A stretch of 64,000 nt of DNA. Source: Nocardia sp. NRRL S-836 (GTDB lineage: Bacteria; Actinomycetota; Actinomycetes; Mycobacteriales; Pseudonocardiaceae). Below are positions 19,501-27,806 of the stretch, piece by piece. Under the pieces are notes generated by a model, which worked only from the letters and a program-made list of their open reading frames with translations, was not told the origin of the DNA and made no database searches. The translations under genes were made by a program, and so were the position numbers. Position 1 is the first letter of the stretch. Each line of letters starts with the position of its first letter. Location of the stretch: NCBI RefSeq assembly GCF_001279525.1, contig NZ_LGDY01000002.1:1-64000 (forward strand). The letters run 5' to 3'.

Positions 19501-19776
19501 CCACCCCGACACGTGCGTGCGGGCGACGCCCCAGTGCGTCAACCGGCGGGCGGGTCCACCGTCCACAGGTGCCACCCGCACCTCGGGCGCACCGTCGATC
19601 CAGCTGGCCCAGGCCAGGTGCGTGCCGTCCACCGAGATCCGCGGCGAGCGGACGGGCACCTGGTCAGCGGACGCGCGCCACGCCCTTCCCCCGTCGACGG
19701 GGGCCAGCCACACGTCGTCCTCGGCCACGAACGTCACCAAGTCACCGCGAAGGTGCGGATACCGCAGGTAAGTCAC
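16600..19776 (-). CDS. Tricorn protease homologue
   Basis: Large cytoplasmic peptidase, 1058 residues, near the normal tricorn length. The N-terminal two thirds form beta-propeller repeats (for example SFGPDGQVVTASS, FSPDSAWLAWSHPG, FTEDGKYLAFLSVR), interrupted by an acidic linker (DEEDDKDSSDDDD). A PDZ-like region (APGVAVRAGDAIVAVDGR) precedes the S41-type catalytic part. LGTSHAYVWG near residue 725 supplies a Ser-His pair, and AGSDGDIV near residue 947 supplies the nucleophile serine, as in archaeal tricorn. By family it trims peptides released by the proteasome. GTG at 19776 has TAACGT 7 nt upstream. Confidence 0.93.
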   Translation of the reverse strand: MTYLRYPHLRGDLVTFVAEDDVWLAPVDGGRAWRASADQVPVRSPRISVDGTHLAWASWIDGAPEVRVAPVDGGPARRLTHWGVARTHVSGWTADGRVVAVSTTGQMSRNRKQAWAVPLDGEPAEVLPYGWVNDVSFGPDGQVVTASSYMQEPSYWKRYRGGTAGKLWVDQAGTGEFVRILDDLKSSLVNPMWVDGRIAFLSDHEGVGSLYSVAPDGTDLRRHSELDFYARNASTDGSRVIFHSAGELWLLEGLSELRKLDIRLGGPRTGLQPHHVKASGNIDSFSVDHTGRASAIEVRGSVHWVTHRDGPVRALAERSDVRARLPKILGETGHVVWVTDVEGEEALEIAPVGGVEPGNTARRIASGQLGRVLSLVAAPDGSRVAVGTHDGRLLLVDIASGEVREVVSGANANVSNLAFSPDSAWLAWSHPGPTPLRHIRMANVTDLSLVDVTPLRFADFSPTFTEDGKYLAFLSVRTFDPVYDAHVFDLSFPTGCRPHLVPLAATTPSPFAPMRGGRPVGDEEDDKDSSDDDDKPAISKVDIEGLADRVVAVPVAAAEYTGLRAARGGLLWLRRPLLGVLGDNLATPDARPPRTVLERFDLAKQKTECLAESADAFAVSGDGRRMLVEDRGDLRVVPTDSKADEDSPDHVEIDLARVRVVVDPALEWAQMYAENGRLMRDNFWRTDMGGVDWQGELDRYRPLVEQLGSHDDLVDLLWEVQGELGTSHAYVWGAPHHVPTSRRQGLLGADLVRSGDDWVVERVIPGETSDPHARSPLAAPGVAVRAGDAIVAVDGRPVGASGPGPLLIGTAGKPVELTVRPSGGGALRRVVVVPLADEEPLRYHDWVANRRAFTHDMSGGRVGYLHVPDMMGAGWAQLHRDLRVELTREALVLDVRENGGGHTSQLVIEKLGRKVIGWSVARGYTASESYPQDAPRGPVVAVADEYAGSDGDIVNVAIKELGIGPVVGVRTWGGVIGIDMRYSLVDGTMVTQPRYASWFKGHGWDVENYGVDPDIEVVMTPADRVSGRDPQLERAVSLALERLSSSPAAHAPELPPLA

Positions 19777-19783
19777 GTGATCG

Positions 19784-19789
19784 ACGTTA
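19784..19789 (-). promoter_or_regulatory. Predicted -10 hexamer for the tricorn gene
   Basis: On the minus strand TAACGT ends 7 nt before GTG at 19776, consistent with a leaderless transcript separate from the upstream mazG unit. Confidence 0.45.
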
Positions 19790-19805
19790 GCCCAACCTCA
19801 CCGGT

Positions 19806-20729
19806 TCAGGAGGGCCAAAAACGCCGCCAGTCCTCCGCGCTCGGAGATTCCAGACCTTCGGCCCGCGCCTTGGCTTCGGCTTCCCGCACGGACGCCGCGA
19901 ACCGCCGGCACACCTGGCGCAGCTCCGTCTCCGGGTCCTCACCCGCGAGCCGGGACAGCGCGGTCACGGCGAACAGCGTCGTGCCCGTGTCGTCGCCCTC
20001 CGGCAGCAGGTCGACCGGAAGACCGGCGCGTGTGGTGCGCTGCACCAGCTTCGCGGCCAGCGCCACCGCCGGCTGCCCGAGCGCCACACCGTCCACACTG
20101 GACTCGCGCTGCTTCTCGGCCTGCTTGAGCTCCTCCCAGCGGTGCTGCTGCGAGGTCGCGTCGTGCACGGCCGGGTCGTTGCCCTCGAAGACGTGCGGGT
20201 GCCGGCCGACCAGCTTCGCGACCAGCCCGGCCGCGACGGCGTCGATGTCGAACGGGTCCAGCGCGTCCTCGGCGGCGACCTGGGCGTGGACGAGCACCTG
20301 CAGCAGCACGTCGCCGAGCTCCTCGCGCATCGCGGCGCGGTCGCCGTCCTCGATGGCCTCGAGCAGCTCGAAGGTCTCCTCGACCAGGTACTGGCGCAGC
20401 GACTGGTGGTCCTGCTCCGCGTCCCACGGACATCCGCCCGGTGAGCGCAGCCGGTGCATCACGGCGGCCGCGTCGAGCAGCCCGGCGCCCAGCGGCTCCG
20501 GCGTCGTGATCACCACGGCACCGGGGTACGCGCCGGCCGAGGTCGTGAGCACCACGGCACCGTCTTCGAGCTCCTCGGGAGCGGGCCCGTCGACGCCAAA
20601 CGCCGACCAGGACTCCACCGGCACGCCCTCGCCCGCGTAGACGGCGGAGGCCGTGCGCAGCGCGGGCAGGGCGGCAGCGGGCAGCACGGTGCCGAGCCGC
20701 TCGCTCAGGAGGACGACGGTGGTGGTCAA
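19806..20729 (-). CDS. mazG: MazG nucleoside triphosphate pyrophosphohydrolase
   Basis: House-cleaning enzyme that hydrolyses (d)NTPs to monophosphate and pyrophosphate. Of 307 residues, the first ~95 form a variable domain. The MazG domain follows with CPWDAEQDHQSLRQY and the Mg-binding EExxE...ExxD pattern EETFELLEAIEDGD and EELGDVLLQVLVHAQ (about residues 105-160). A shortened second MazG-like region with WEELKQAEK comes later. The start is TTG at 20729, overlapping the lipoprotein stop by 4 nt (TTGA), so translation is coupled. Order mfd-lipoprotein-mazG-eno resembles the mycobacterial layout. Confidence 0.93.
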   Translation of the reverse strand: MTTTVVLLSERLGTVLPAAALPALRTASAVYAGEGVPVESWSAFGVDGPAPEELEDGAVVLTTSAGAYPGAVVITTPEPLGAGLLDAAAVMHRLRSPGGCPWDAEQDHQSLRQYLVEETFELLEAIEDGDRAAMREELGDVLLQVLVHAQVAAEDALDPFDIDAVAAGLVAKLVGRHPHVFEGNDPAVHDATSQQHRWEELKQAEKQRESSVDGVALGQPAVALAAKLVQRTTRAGLPVDLLPEGDDTGTTLFAVTALSRLAGEDPETELRQVCRRFAASVREAEAKARAEGLESPSAEDWRRFWPS

Positions 20730-21667
20730 GACTTCTTCTGGGCCGCGCTCACGCCGACGAAACCGGCCTGCTCACCGGCCTTGCCGACGACGGTCGCACC
20801 GGTCGGGTCCCACACGCCGTAGCGCGGGTTGACCTCGATGTCCAGGTCGGCCGCGTGGAACTGGGCGATCCGCAGGCCGAACGCCGCGAGCAGCCGCGGG
20901 TCCATGCGGTCGGCCAGCTCGTCCTCGCCCGGCGTCGCCGGGACCGTGTCGCGCGACTTGACCAGCGCGACCATCCAGCTGGCCTGCTGCTCGTCGGCGG
21001 GGAACGCGACGACCGTGCCCGGCTTCACGCCCCACAGCATGGTGTGCACGAGGGAGGCGTTCTCGGAGACGCGGACCTTCTGGTTCGTCGCCGAGGCCTG
21101 CTGGCCGCTCGACGTGCGCGGCGCCTCCTGCACGAACCGGGCGAACTTCGCCGGGTCCGCGGCGGCCTCCCTGGCCTTGTCCTTGGCTTCCTTCGGGTCC
21201 TTGACCTGGAAGAAGTCGATCGTGATCTCGAGCGTGGAGAGGTTGCGGCGGGCCAGTTCGCCCATGACCATCGCGTCGCGCTGGCGGCGGTAGATCGTGG
21301 TGGGGTCCTGCTCGCTCTGCTTGGAGGCCTCCTCCGGGCCGCCGCGCTCCTTCACCGCGTCGTACACCTTGGTCTCGTCGACCGTGATGTTCTCGCGCTG
21401 CGCGGCGTACTCGGCGATCCTGTGGGTGATCTCGTCGGCCAGCACGAGCCGCGAGACCTGGTCGAGCTTGCCCTGGTCCTGCATCTGCTGGGCCGCGGGC
21501 TCCTTCTTGAGCACCGTGATGGTGCGATCCTGGACGGTCTTCAGATCGATCGCCTGGCCTCCGACGATCGCGGCCGAGCCGGCCTTCGCGGGCCCGGCGG
21601 AGCATCCGGTGGCAAGCAACGCCACAGCAACACCGACCAGCGAGAAACGCTTCAGAACAGTGCTCAC
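20726..21667 (-). CDS. SurA N-terminal-domain-like lipoprotein
   Basis: Exported lipoprotein of 313 residues. The signal peptide ends at a lipobox LATGC (Cys near residue 22). GSAAIVGGQAIDLKTVQDRTI resembles the SurA/PrsA N-terminal domain, which includes helical parts such as VLADEITHRIAEYAA. No parvulin PPIase signature is visible, so it is likely a chaperone-like protein without isomerase activity (inference). The start is GTG at 21667. It lies 13 nt downstream of mfd and overlaps mazG by 4 nt. Confidence 0.85.
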   Translation of the reverse strand: MSTVLKRFSLVGVAVALLATGCSAGPAKAGSAAIVGGQAIDLKTVQDRTITVLKKEPAAQQMQDQGKLDQVSRLVLADEITHRIAEYAAQRENITVDETKVYDAVKERGGPEEASKQSEQDPTTIYRRQRDAMVMGELARRNLSTLEITIDFFQVKDPKEAKDKAREAAADPAKFARFVQEAPRTSSGQQASATNQKVRVSENASLVHTMLWGVKPGTVVAFPADEQQASWMVALVKSRDTVPATPGEDELADRMDPRLLAAFGLRIAQFHAADLDIEVNPRYGVWDPTGATVVGKAGEQAGFVGVSAAQKKS

Positions 21668-21680
21668 GGGGATCAGCCTC

Positions 21681-24600
21681 TCACGCCGTGGTGACTCCGG
21701 TCACGGGAGTCCCCGCGAGTGAGTCGAGGAAGGCACCGCACCAGTTCAGCAGTTCCTGATCACGCAGCTGCGGTGCACCCATCCGGCCGCCCGCGGCTCC
21801 CTCCGTCGGCCTAGGCACCGTGACCGTGCCCATGGCCTGCTTGTACACGGCCTTGGGGAACAGCCTGCGCAGCCGGACGAGCTGCGAGTCGCGCAGCTCC
21901 AGCTTCGCGAACCGGATGTTCTGCCCCATCGCGATCACCTCGGCGACGCCGTGGCGGCGGCAGGTGTGCCGCAGCCTGGCCACGCCGAGGAGGCGTTCGA
22001 CCGGCTCCGGCGGCGTGCCGTAGCGGTCCTTGAGCTCGTCCCAGACCGACTGGAGCGCCGCCTCGTCCGTGGCGGCCGCGATCTTGCGGTAGGCCTCCAG
22101 GCGCAGCCGTTCGCCGGGCACGTAGTCGTGCGGCACGTGCGCGTCGACCGGCAGGTCGACCCTGACCTCGGCGAGCTCCTCCTCGACCTCGCCGCCGTCG
22201 GCGCCGGCGTGCCTGCGGAACGCCTCGACGGCCTCGCCGACCAGCCGCACGTACAGGTCGAAGCCGACGCCCGCGATGTGGCCGGACTGCTCGGCGCCGA
22301 GGATGTTGCCGGCGCCGCGGATCTCCAGGTCCTTCATCGCGACCGCCATGCCCGCGCCCAGCTCGGTGTTCTGGGCGATCGTGGCGAGCCGGTCGTGCGC
22401 GTGCTCGGTCAGCGGCGTCTCCGCCGGGTACAGGAAGTAGGCGTACCCGCGTTCGCGGCCACGGCCGACGCGGCCGCGCAGCTGGTGCAGCTGCGCCAGG
22501 CCGAGCAGGTCGCCGCGCTCGACGATCAGCGTGTTGGCGTTGGAGATGTCCAGGCCGGTCTCGACGATCGTGGTGCAGACGAGCACGTCGTACTCGCGTT
22601 CCCAGAAGCCCTGGATGAGGTGTTCGAGCTTGTCCTCGTTCATCTGGCCGTGCCCGGTCACGACCCTGGCCTCCGGCACGAGCTCGCGGATGCGCTTCGC
22701 GGCCTTCTCGATGGTCGAGACCCGGTTGTGCACGTAGAAGACCTGGCCGTCGCGCAGCAGCTCGCGGCGGATCGCGGCGGCGACCTGCTTGTCGTCGTAC
22801 GCGCCGACGTAGGTGAGGATCGGGTGCCGTTCCTCCGGCGGGGTCAGGATCGTGGACATCTCGCGGATGCCGGCCAGCGACATCTCCAGCGTGCGCGGGA
22901 TCGGCGTCGCGGACATGGTCAGCACGTCGACGTGCGTCCGCAGCGCCTTGATGTGCTCCTTGTGCTCCACGCCGAACCGCTGCTCCTCGTCCACGATCAC
23001 GAGGCCGAGGTCCTTGTACCGCACGGACTTCTGCAGCAGCCGGTGCGTGCCGATCACGATGTCGACCTCGCCGTCGGCGAGACCGGCCACGGTCTGCGCC
23101 GACTCGTTCGCGTCGGTGAACCGGGACAGGCCCTTGACGTTCACCGGGAACTGGCGCATGCGCTCGGCGAACGTGTTGAGGTGCTGCTGGGCCAGCAGCG
23201 TCGTCGGCACCAGCACGGCGACCTGCTTGCCGTCCTGCACCGCCTTGAACGCCGCGCGGACCGCGATCTCGGTCTTGCCGTAGCCGACGTCACCGCAGAT
23301 GACGCGGTCCATCGGCACGCTGCGCTCCATGTCGGCCTTGACCTCGTCGATCGCGGCCATCTGGTCCTGCGTCTCGGTGAACGCGAACGCGTCCTCCAGC
23401 TCGCGCTGCCACGGCGTGTCGCTCGCGAACGCGTGGCCGGGCGCGGACTGGCGGGCCGCGTAGAGCTGCACGAGCTCGGCCGCGATCTGCTTGACCGCCT
23501 TGCGCGCCTTGGACTTCGTGTTCTTCCAGTCGCTGCCGCCGAGCTTGTTGAGCGTCGGCAGCTCACCGCCCACGTACCGGCTGACCTCGTCGAGCTGGTC
23601 GGTCGGCACGAACAGCCGGTCGCCGGGCTGGCCGCGCTTGGACGACGCGTACTCCAGCACCAGGTACTCGCGGGTGGCGGACGCGCCGGCGGCGTCCTTG
23701 GTGGTGCGCTGCACCATCTCCACGTACTTGCCGATGCCGTGCTGCTCGTGCACCACGAAGTCGCCCGCCTTGAGCGCCAGCGGGTCCACCGCGTTGCGCC
23801 GCTTGGAGGGCATCTTGCGCATGTCCTTGGTGGACGTTCCGCCGCGGCCGCCGGTCAGGTCGGTCTCGGTCAGCACGACCAGCGCGAGGTCCGGCAGCAC
23901 GAAGCCGTCCTCGAGCGCGCCGCGCACGACCGTGACCATGCCGGCTTTCGGTGCCTCGTCGAGGGATTCGAGGCAGACGGCGGCGACCTCGGCTTCCTTG
24001 AGCCGTTCCTCCGCACGGTGCGCGGTACCGGCGCCGGGCACGACGAGCACCGCCGCGCCACCGGTCGCCGTGTGCGCCTTGAGGTCCGCGAAGGCCCGGT
24101 CGACGTCGCCCTGGTAGGCCTCGACCGGCTTGACGTCGAGGTGCACCACGTCGGCGGCGTCGGTCGTGAGCTGCGTGAGCGTCCACCACGGACGGTCGTT
24201 GGCCCGCGCCTGCTCGGAGATCTCACCCAGGCCCCGGTAGGCGCTGCGGCCCAGGTCGATCGGCGCCTTGCCGCCCGTGGCGGCGGCCATCCACGACGCC
24301 TCCAGGAACTCCTGGCCGGTCCGCACCAGGTCGGCGGCCCGCGCGCGGACCTTCTCCGGGTCGTTGAGCAGCACGTGCGTGCCCTTCGGCACCACGTCCG
24401 TGAGCATCTGCAGCTCGCCGGGGCACAGCGCCGGGATCAACGCCTCCATGCCCTCGACCGCGATGCCGTTGGAGAGCTTCTCCAGCATCTCCACCAGGTG
24501 CGCGTCCGACCGGTGCTCCTCGGCCAGCTCCGCCGCGCGGTGCCGCACGTCGTCGGTCAGCAGCAGCTCGCGGCACGGCGGCGCGACGAACTCGCCGACC

Positions 24601-25250
24601 TCCTCGGGCAGCGACCGCTGGTCCTGCACGGAGAACGGCCGGATCTCGCTGACCTCGTCGCCCCAGAACTCGACGCGGTAGGGGTGCTCCGCGGTCGGCG
24701 GGAAGATGTCGAGGATGCCGCCGCGCGTGGCGTACTCACCGCGCTTCTCGACCATGTCGACGCGCGTGTAGGCGTTCTCGGCCAGCCGCGTGACCAGCTC
24801 CGCGAAGTCCTGCTCCTCGCCGACCACGAGGTGCACCGGCGTGAGGTCGCCCAGGCCCGGCGCCATCGGCTGGATGAGGCTGCGCACGGTCGTGACCAGC
24901 ACCTTGACCGGCTTGCCCGCGGGGTGCTTGAGGCGGCGCAGCACCTGAAGGCGCGCGCCGACGGTGTCCGCGCGGGGCGACAGGCGCTCGTGCGGCAGCG
25001 TCTCCCAGCTCGGGAAGAACGCGACCTCGTCGGAGCCGATGAGGTCTTTGAGGACGTTCGTCAGCTCCTCGGCCTCGCGGCCGGTCGCCGTGACGGCCAG
25101 CACCGGCCGGACCGTGGACAGCGCGGCGGTGACCAGCGGGCGGGCGGCCAGCGGACCGTCCAGCTCCAGCTCGGGAACACCGGCCGAGTCGATCAGCGTG
25201 CGGAGGGCTTTGTCGGGCAGGACACCATCGAGCAGGCCGTGCAGCGGCAT
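21681..25250 (-). CDS. mfd: Transcription-repair coupling factor Mfd
   Basis: ATP-dependent translocase that removes RNA polymerase stalled at DNA damage and recruits UvrA. At 1189 residues it is full length. Order: UvrB-like N-terminal modules ([17 protein letters not shown] region, [15 protein letters not shown]), the CarD-like RNA-polymerase-interaction domain ([18 protein letters not shown], about residue 495), the RecG-like helicase core with Walker [13 protein letters not shown] (about 657) and DEEQ in [11 protein letters not shown] (about 753), then [15 protein letters not shown] and the C-terminal domain. Reads from ATG at 25250. It heads the mfd-lipoprotein-mazG unit. Confidence 0.97.
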   Translation of the reverse strand: MPLHGLLDGVLPDKALRTLIDSAGVPELELDGPLAARPLVTAALSTVRPVLAVTATGREAEELTNVLKDLIGSDEVAFFPSWETLPHERLSPRADTVGARLQVLRRLKHPAGKPVKVLVTTVRSLIQPMAPGLGDLTPVHLVVGEEQDFAELVTRLAENAYTRVDMVEKRGEYATRGGILDIFPPTAEHPYRVEFWGDEVSEIRPFSVQDQRSLPEEVGEFVAPPCRELLLTDDVRHRAAELAEEHRSDAHLVEMLEKLSNGIAVEGMEALIPALCPGELQMLTDVVPKGTHVLLNDPEKVRARAADLVRTGQEFLEASWMAAATGGKAPIDLGRSAYRGLGEISEQARANDRPWWTLTQLTTDAADVVHLDVKPVEAYQGDVDRAFADLKAHTATGGAAVLVVPGAGTAHRAEERLKEAEVAAVCLESLDEAPKAGMVTVVRGALEDGFVLPDLALVVLTETDLTGGRGGTSTKDMRKMPSKRRNAVDPLALKAGDFVVHEQHGIGKYVEMVQRTTKDAAGASATREYLVLEYASSKRGQPGDRLFVPTDQLDEVSRYVGGELPTLNKLGGSDWKNTKSKARKAVKQIAAELVQLYAARQSAPGHAFASDTPWQRELEDAFAFTETQDQMAAIDEVKADMERSVPMDRVICGDVGYGKTEIAVRAAFKAVQDGKQVAVLVPTTLLAQQHLNTFAERMRQFPVNVKGLSRFTDANESAQTVAGLADGEVDIVIGTHRLLQKSVRYKDLGLVIVDEEQRFGVEHKEHIKALRTHVDVLTMSATPIPRTLEMSLAGIREMSTILTPPEERHPILTYVGAYDDKQVAAAIRRELLRDGQVFYVHNRVSTIEKAAKRIRELVPEARVVTGHGQMNEDKLEHLIQGFWEREYDVLVCTTIVETGLDISNANTLIVERGDLLGLAQLHQLRGRVGRGRERGYAYFLYPAETPLTEHAHDRLATIAQNTELGAGMAVAMKDLEIRGAGNILGAEQSGHIAGVGFDLYVRLVGEAVEAFRRHAGADGGEVEEELAEVRVDLPVDAHVPHDYVPGERLRLEAYRKIAAATDEAALQSVWDELKDRYGTPPEPVERLLGVARLRHTCRRHGVAEVIAMGQNIRFAKLELRDSQLVRLRRLFPKAVYKQAMGTVTVPRPTEGAAGGRMGAPQLRDQELLNWCGAFLDSLAGTPVTGVTTA

Positions 25251-25365
25251 GATTTCGAAACCCCGTCGAGTGCGGAATGCCAGACAGACCCCTGCCTGGG
25301 ACGAGGGGTCTCACCCCCACCATAGCTCGTGCGGCGAACCCTTATCGGGTGACTCGTGCGCGGCT

Positions 25366-25737
25366 CTAGTGGTCGCGCTGCGCAGCGGCGCGCGCCGCCT
25401 GCATCTTGCGCCGCAGGTGCCCGGCGGGGTCGGCGTCGTAGCTGCGGCAGTCGTCCTGCCAGGTCACGAGGGCCTGGCGGAGGTCGCCGAGCGAGTGCAC
25501 GTACGCCTGGGACCCGCCGTGCCGCACGGTGGTGCGCGCCACGTCGGTCCACACGAGGTCGAACCCGTGCACCCGTTGCAGCGCCGTCCACACCATCCGG
25601 TCGGGTACCTCCACGTCGTCGGCCTCGACCCACCTGGCGGCCCAGGCGTGCGCGTCCTCACGGCTGACCGTGCCGTCGAGCACCGCCTGCCAGACGTCGG
25701 CGACCGTCGTCCTGGTCGCCTGCTCAGGAATAGTCAT
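25366..25737 (-). CDS. Putative immunity protein of a WXG100-linked toxin
   Basis: Acidic soluble protein of 123 residues, last gene of a five-gene operon, overlapping the preceding small ORF by 14 nt. Motif-like parts are VADVWQAVLDGTVSREDAHA, WAARWVEADD and VHSLGDLRQALVTWQDDC. Similar small proteins often lie directly after polymorphic-toxin genes in actinomycetes; that is recalled, not computed. No membrane or signal segment. The role as immunity protein rests on position, size and overlap. Confidence 0.6.
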   Translation of the reverse strand: MTIPEQATRTTVADVWQAVLDGTVSREDAHAWAARWVEADDVEVPDRMVWTALQRVHGFDLVWTDVARTTVRHGGSQAYVHSLGDLRQALVTWQDDCRSYDADPAGHLRRKMQAARAAAQRDH

Positions 25738-26188
25738 TCCAGTACTCCCGGTCGATCCGGCTCTGCAGTTGCTTCTCGGTCAGTTTCGGGAACGTCGTCG
25801 TCGGGTTGCCCGACGGGTTCGACGGGTCGCTGACCACGACGGAGTAGGTGCCGTCACCGTTGCTCAGCACCCGCACGAGCTGACCGTCCTCCTGGAAGTA
25901 CAGCTTGCCGTCCTTGCGCACGCGGTCCACGTCGACGTCACGTTCTGTCTCGCGCAGCTTGCCGTGGACGTCGCGGTCGGAGGTCACGCCGGTGGGCCTG
26001 GCCTCCTGTTCGAGGTCGCGCGTGGCCCGCTGGGCGCTGGTCAGGCCCGCACCCGCGTCGATGGACCCGTGCTGCTGCGCCGGTTTGCCCGGCTTGCGGG
26101 GCCCGCCGGGAGGAGGACCGGGCTTGGGTGGCTTCTTGTGCAGTGCGAACCACACGAGCAACCACAGCTGGGTGAGCAGTGTCCGCAT
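25724..26188 (-). CDS. Putative detached toxin module of a WXG100 system
   Basis: Protein of 154 residues with a hydrophobic N-terminus (TLLTQLWLLVWFALH), a Lys/Pro/Gly-rich linker (KKPPKPGPPPGGPRKPGKP), an acidic/basic helical part (RDVHGKLRETERDVDVDRV) and a compact C-terminal domain (GKLYFQEDGQLVRVLSNGDG, then SVVVSDP, ending IDREYWNDYS). The end looks like the C-terminal tip of polymorphic toxins, but I cannot assign a toxin fold or catalytic residues. It starts 6 nt after the WXG100 gene and overlaps the likely immunity gene by 14 nt. The alternative is a T7SS accessory protein. Confidence 0.5.
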   Translation of the reverse strand: MRTLLTQLWLLVWFALHKKPPKPGPPPGGPRKPGKPAQQHGSIDAGAGLTSAQRATRDLEQEARPTGVTSDRDVHGKLRETERDVDVDRVRKDGKLYFQEDGQLVRVLSNGDGTYSVVVSDPSNPSGNPTTTFPKLTEKQLQSRIDREYWNDYS

Positions 26189-26194
26189 CGCCGC

Positions 26195-26890
26195 CTACCC
26201 GTTCAGCAGTTTCGTGAGGCTGGTCAGGCTGTTGATCAACGCTCCGGTGAAGGTGAGGATGCGACCGGCCCACTTCACCACGGCCGCCACGATCTGCGAC
26301 GCGATCGCCGGGATCGTCACGACGAAGATCGCCTCGACCGCCCACACGATCACCCTCGCCACCAGGTCGGCGATCAGGTCCCGGACGATCTCGCGGGTCA
26401 TCTCCACGAGGTTGCCCGCGCCCTCGGTGGCCGCCGCCATCGCCGCCGAGATGGCTCCCAGCGCACCGATGGCCTCGACGTTCTTCGCCATCTTGGCCCG
26501 GTACGCGTCGGCCGCCTCGCCCTGCCAGCCGGGGATGTCCGCCTCCACGCACGACCGCAGGTCCTCGGACATGCTGTAGAGCTCCTTGGCCATGTTCTCC
26601 CAGGTCGTGGCGTGTGACCTGACCACGTCCGGCTTGCCGGTGAGCTCGTCGAGCACCTCCCGCAGCGGCTCGAAGTACTCGATGGCCCAGCCGAGCCCGT
26701 TGGACAGCAGGCCGCTGATCGGGTCGAGCGCGAAGGCGACGACCTCGACGGCCGCACCCGAACCCGCCAGCAGGTCGTCGACCCACCCCTCGGTCCTGAT
26801 CGCGTCGACGAGGCCCTCGATGCTGTCGGCGACACCGGAGCCGGTCCACACCTCGCGCGACGACTGGACGGGGGCCACCAGGTCGGTCAT
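26195..26890 (-). CDS. WXG100-like protein with hydrophobic C-terminus
   Basis: Probable type VII secretion substrate, 231 residues. The central helical hairpin has the turn motif GWQGEAADAYRAKM (W-x-G near residue 123), preceded by HATTWENMAKELYSMSEDL. Two hydrophobic stretches follow (DLVARVIVWAVEAIFVVTIP and IASQIVAAVVKWAGRILTF), so the C-terminus can enter a membrane. The first ~80 residues (VAPVQSSREVWTGSG, ALDPISGLLSNGLGWAIEYF) form a leading module common in long WXG proteins. It overlaps the EspC-like gene by 4 nt. Confidence 0.8.
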   Translation of the reverse strand: MTDLVAPVQSSREVWTGSGVADSIEGLVDAIRTEGWVDDLLAGSGAAVEVVAFALDPISGLLSNGLGWAIEYFEPLREVLDELTGKPDVVRSHATTWENMAKELYSMSEDLRSCVEADIPGWQGEAADAYRAKMAKNVEAIGALGAISAAMAAATEGAGNLVEMTREIVRDLIADLVARVIVWAVEAIFVVTIPAIASQIVAAVVKWAGRILTFTGALINSLTSLTKLLNG

Positions 26891-27207
26891 GACGGCTCAC
26901 CCCCGCCGGCGGACCGCACCAGGCCCGCGTTCTGCTCGTCGACGCCCTCGTAGTCGTCCGAGCTGACCAGCAGCGTCTTGACGACGATGTCGAGCGTCTC
27001 CTCCTGGTAGGCGATCAGCTCGTCCTGCTCGGTGTGCCGGCCCGCCAGCACCCCGGAGATCCACTCGCACAACGCGCCGTAGGCCTGGCCGTCCTGCGTG
27101 ATGTGGGCGCTCGCGGACTTCACCGCGGCGAACCGCGCCTGGATCTTGGCCACGTTCGCCGCGTGGGCGCGCAACTGCTCGACGTCGACCTCGAACGACA
27201 TGGTCAC
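26887..27207 (-). CDS. EspC-like type VII secretion target
   Basis: Helical protein of 106 residues beginning MTMSFEVDVEQLRAHAANVA, the pattern of the ESX EspC-type family (T7SS_ESX_EspC). The C-terminal part has YEGVD, a match to the YxxxD secretion signal recognised by type VII systems. No WXG turn is obvious. It probably pairs with the WXG100-like protein encoded next. It overlaps both neighbours by 4 nt (stop/start fusions). Confidence 0.78.
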   Translation of the reverse strand: MTMSFEVDVEQLRAHAANVAKIQARFAAVKSASAHITQDGQAYGALCEWISGVLAGRHTEQDELIAYQEETLDIVVKTLLVSSDDYEGVDEQNAGLVRSAGGGEPS

Positions 27208-27653
27208 CGCTCCCTGAGGTAGGTGCGGGTGTCGTTGCCGTCGTCGTCATAGTCGGTCATGACCGGACGGGCGGTGCTTTCACCGCCGCGCAGCTGGTTG
27301 CCGACCCGCTCCGCGATGGCCCGTGCGGCCGGGGTGTCGCCGACGGTCTCCGCGATGATCTCCCGCGACCGGTCGGCCAGCTCGCCGCGCGCCCTGCCCA
27401 GTGTCGCCATGATCGCCTGGGCGACCTCGGCGGGCGGGACCCGCTGGATCCGGTCGGTGAGCCGCAGGTCCACCAATGCCCCGGTCGAGTCGACCGTCAG
27501 CTCGGCGAGCCCGTTCCGGTCGTGCACGGTGACCCGCACGTCCTGGAACCGCTCGCTCATCGCCCGCGTGTCGGCGGCGAGCTTGTCGATGCGTCCCTTC
27601 CACGCCTCCAGCCTGTCGCGTGCCCCGTCCGGGTCGAGGATGCCTCCCACCAC
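27204..27653 (-). CDS. YbaB/EbfC-family protein at the head of the WXG operon
   Basis: Protein of 149 residues with a YbaB-like core: VRVTVHDRNGLAELTVDSTG, VDLRLTDRIQRVPPAEVAQA and IMATLGRARGELADRSREI. Classical YbaB binds DNA as a dimer; in actinomycetes divergent copies are frequent as the first gene of WXG100/ESX-type cassettes, where the role is unclear. The start is GTG at 27653, with GGGGGAG upstream. It is the first of five tightly overlapping genes (27653 to 25366). A disordered Asp/Arg tail ends the protein. Confidence 0.8.
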   Translation of the reverse strand: MVGGILDPDGARDRLEAWKGRIDKLAADTRAMSERFQDVRVTVHDRNGLAELTVDSTGALVDLRLTDRIQRVPPAEVAQAIMATLGRARGELADRSREIIAETVGDTPAARAIAERVGNQLRGGESTARPVMTDYDDDGNDTRTYLRER

Positions 27654-27806
27654 GTCTCACTCCCCCTGCCTGGTGTCGTGGCCACCGTGACCGACAGTAG
27701 GAGTACGAGCGCGCGCAGTTGTGCGGAAACGGGAAATTCCAACCCGGCAGTGGACCACGCCGATGGCCTCACGGAAGCTCCACGGCACAAAACGCATAGT
27801 CGGTAC

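Noticed and set aside
16771..20640. Very long open frame on the plus strand (about 1290 codons)
   Set aside because: It lies opposite tricorn and mazG; the translation is Arg/His/Val/Gln-rich without motifs, the usual shadow in high-GC DNA.
21951..25325. Long plus-strand open frame opposite mfd
   Set aside because: Antisense shadow of mfd with biased composition and no domains.
25366..27653. A complete type VII secretion locus
   Set aside because: Only substrates and accessory-like genes are present; no EccB, EccC, EccD, EccE or mycosin gene is in the window.
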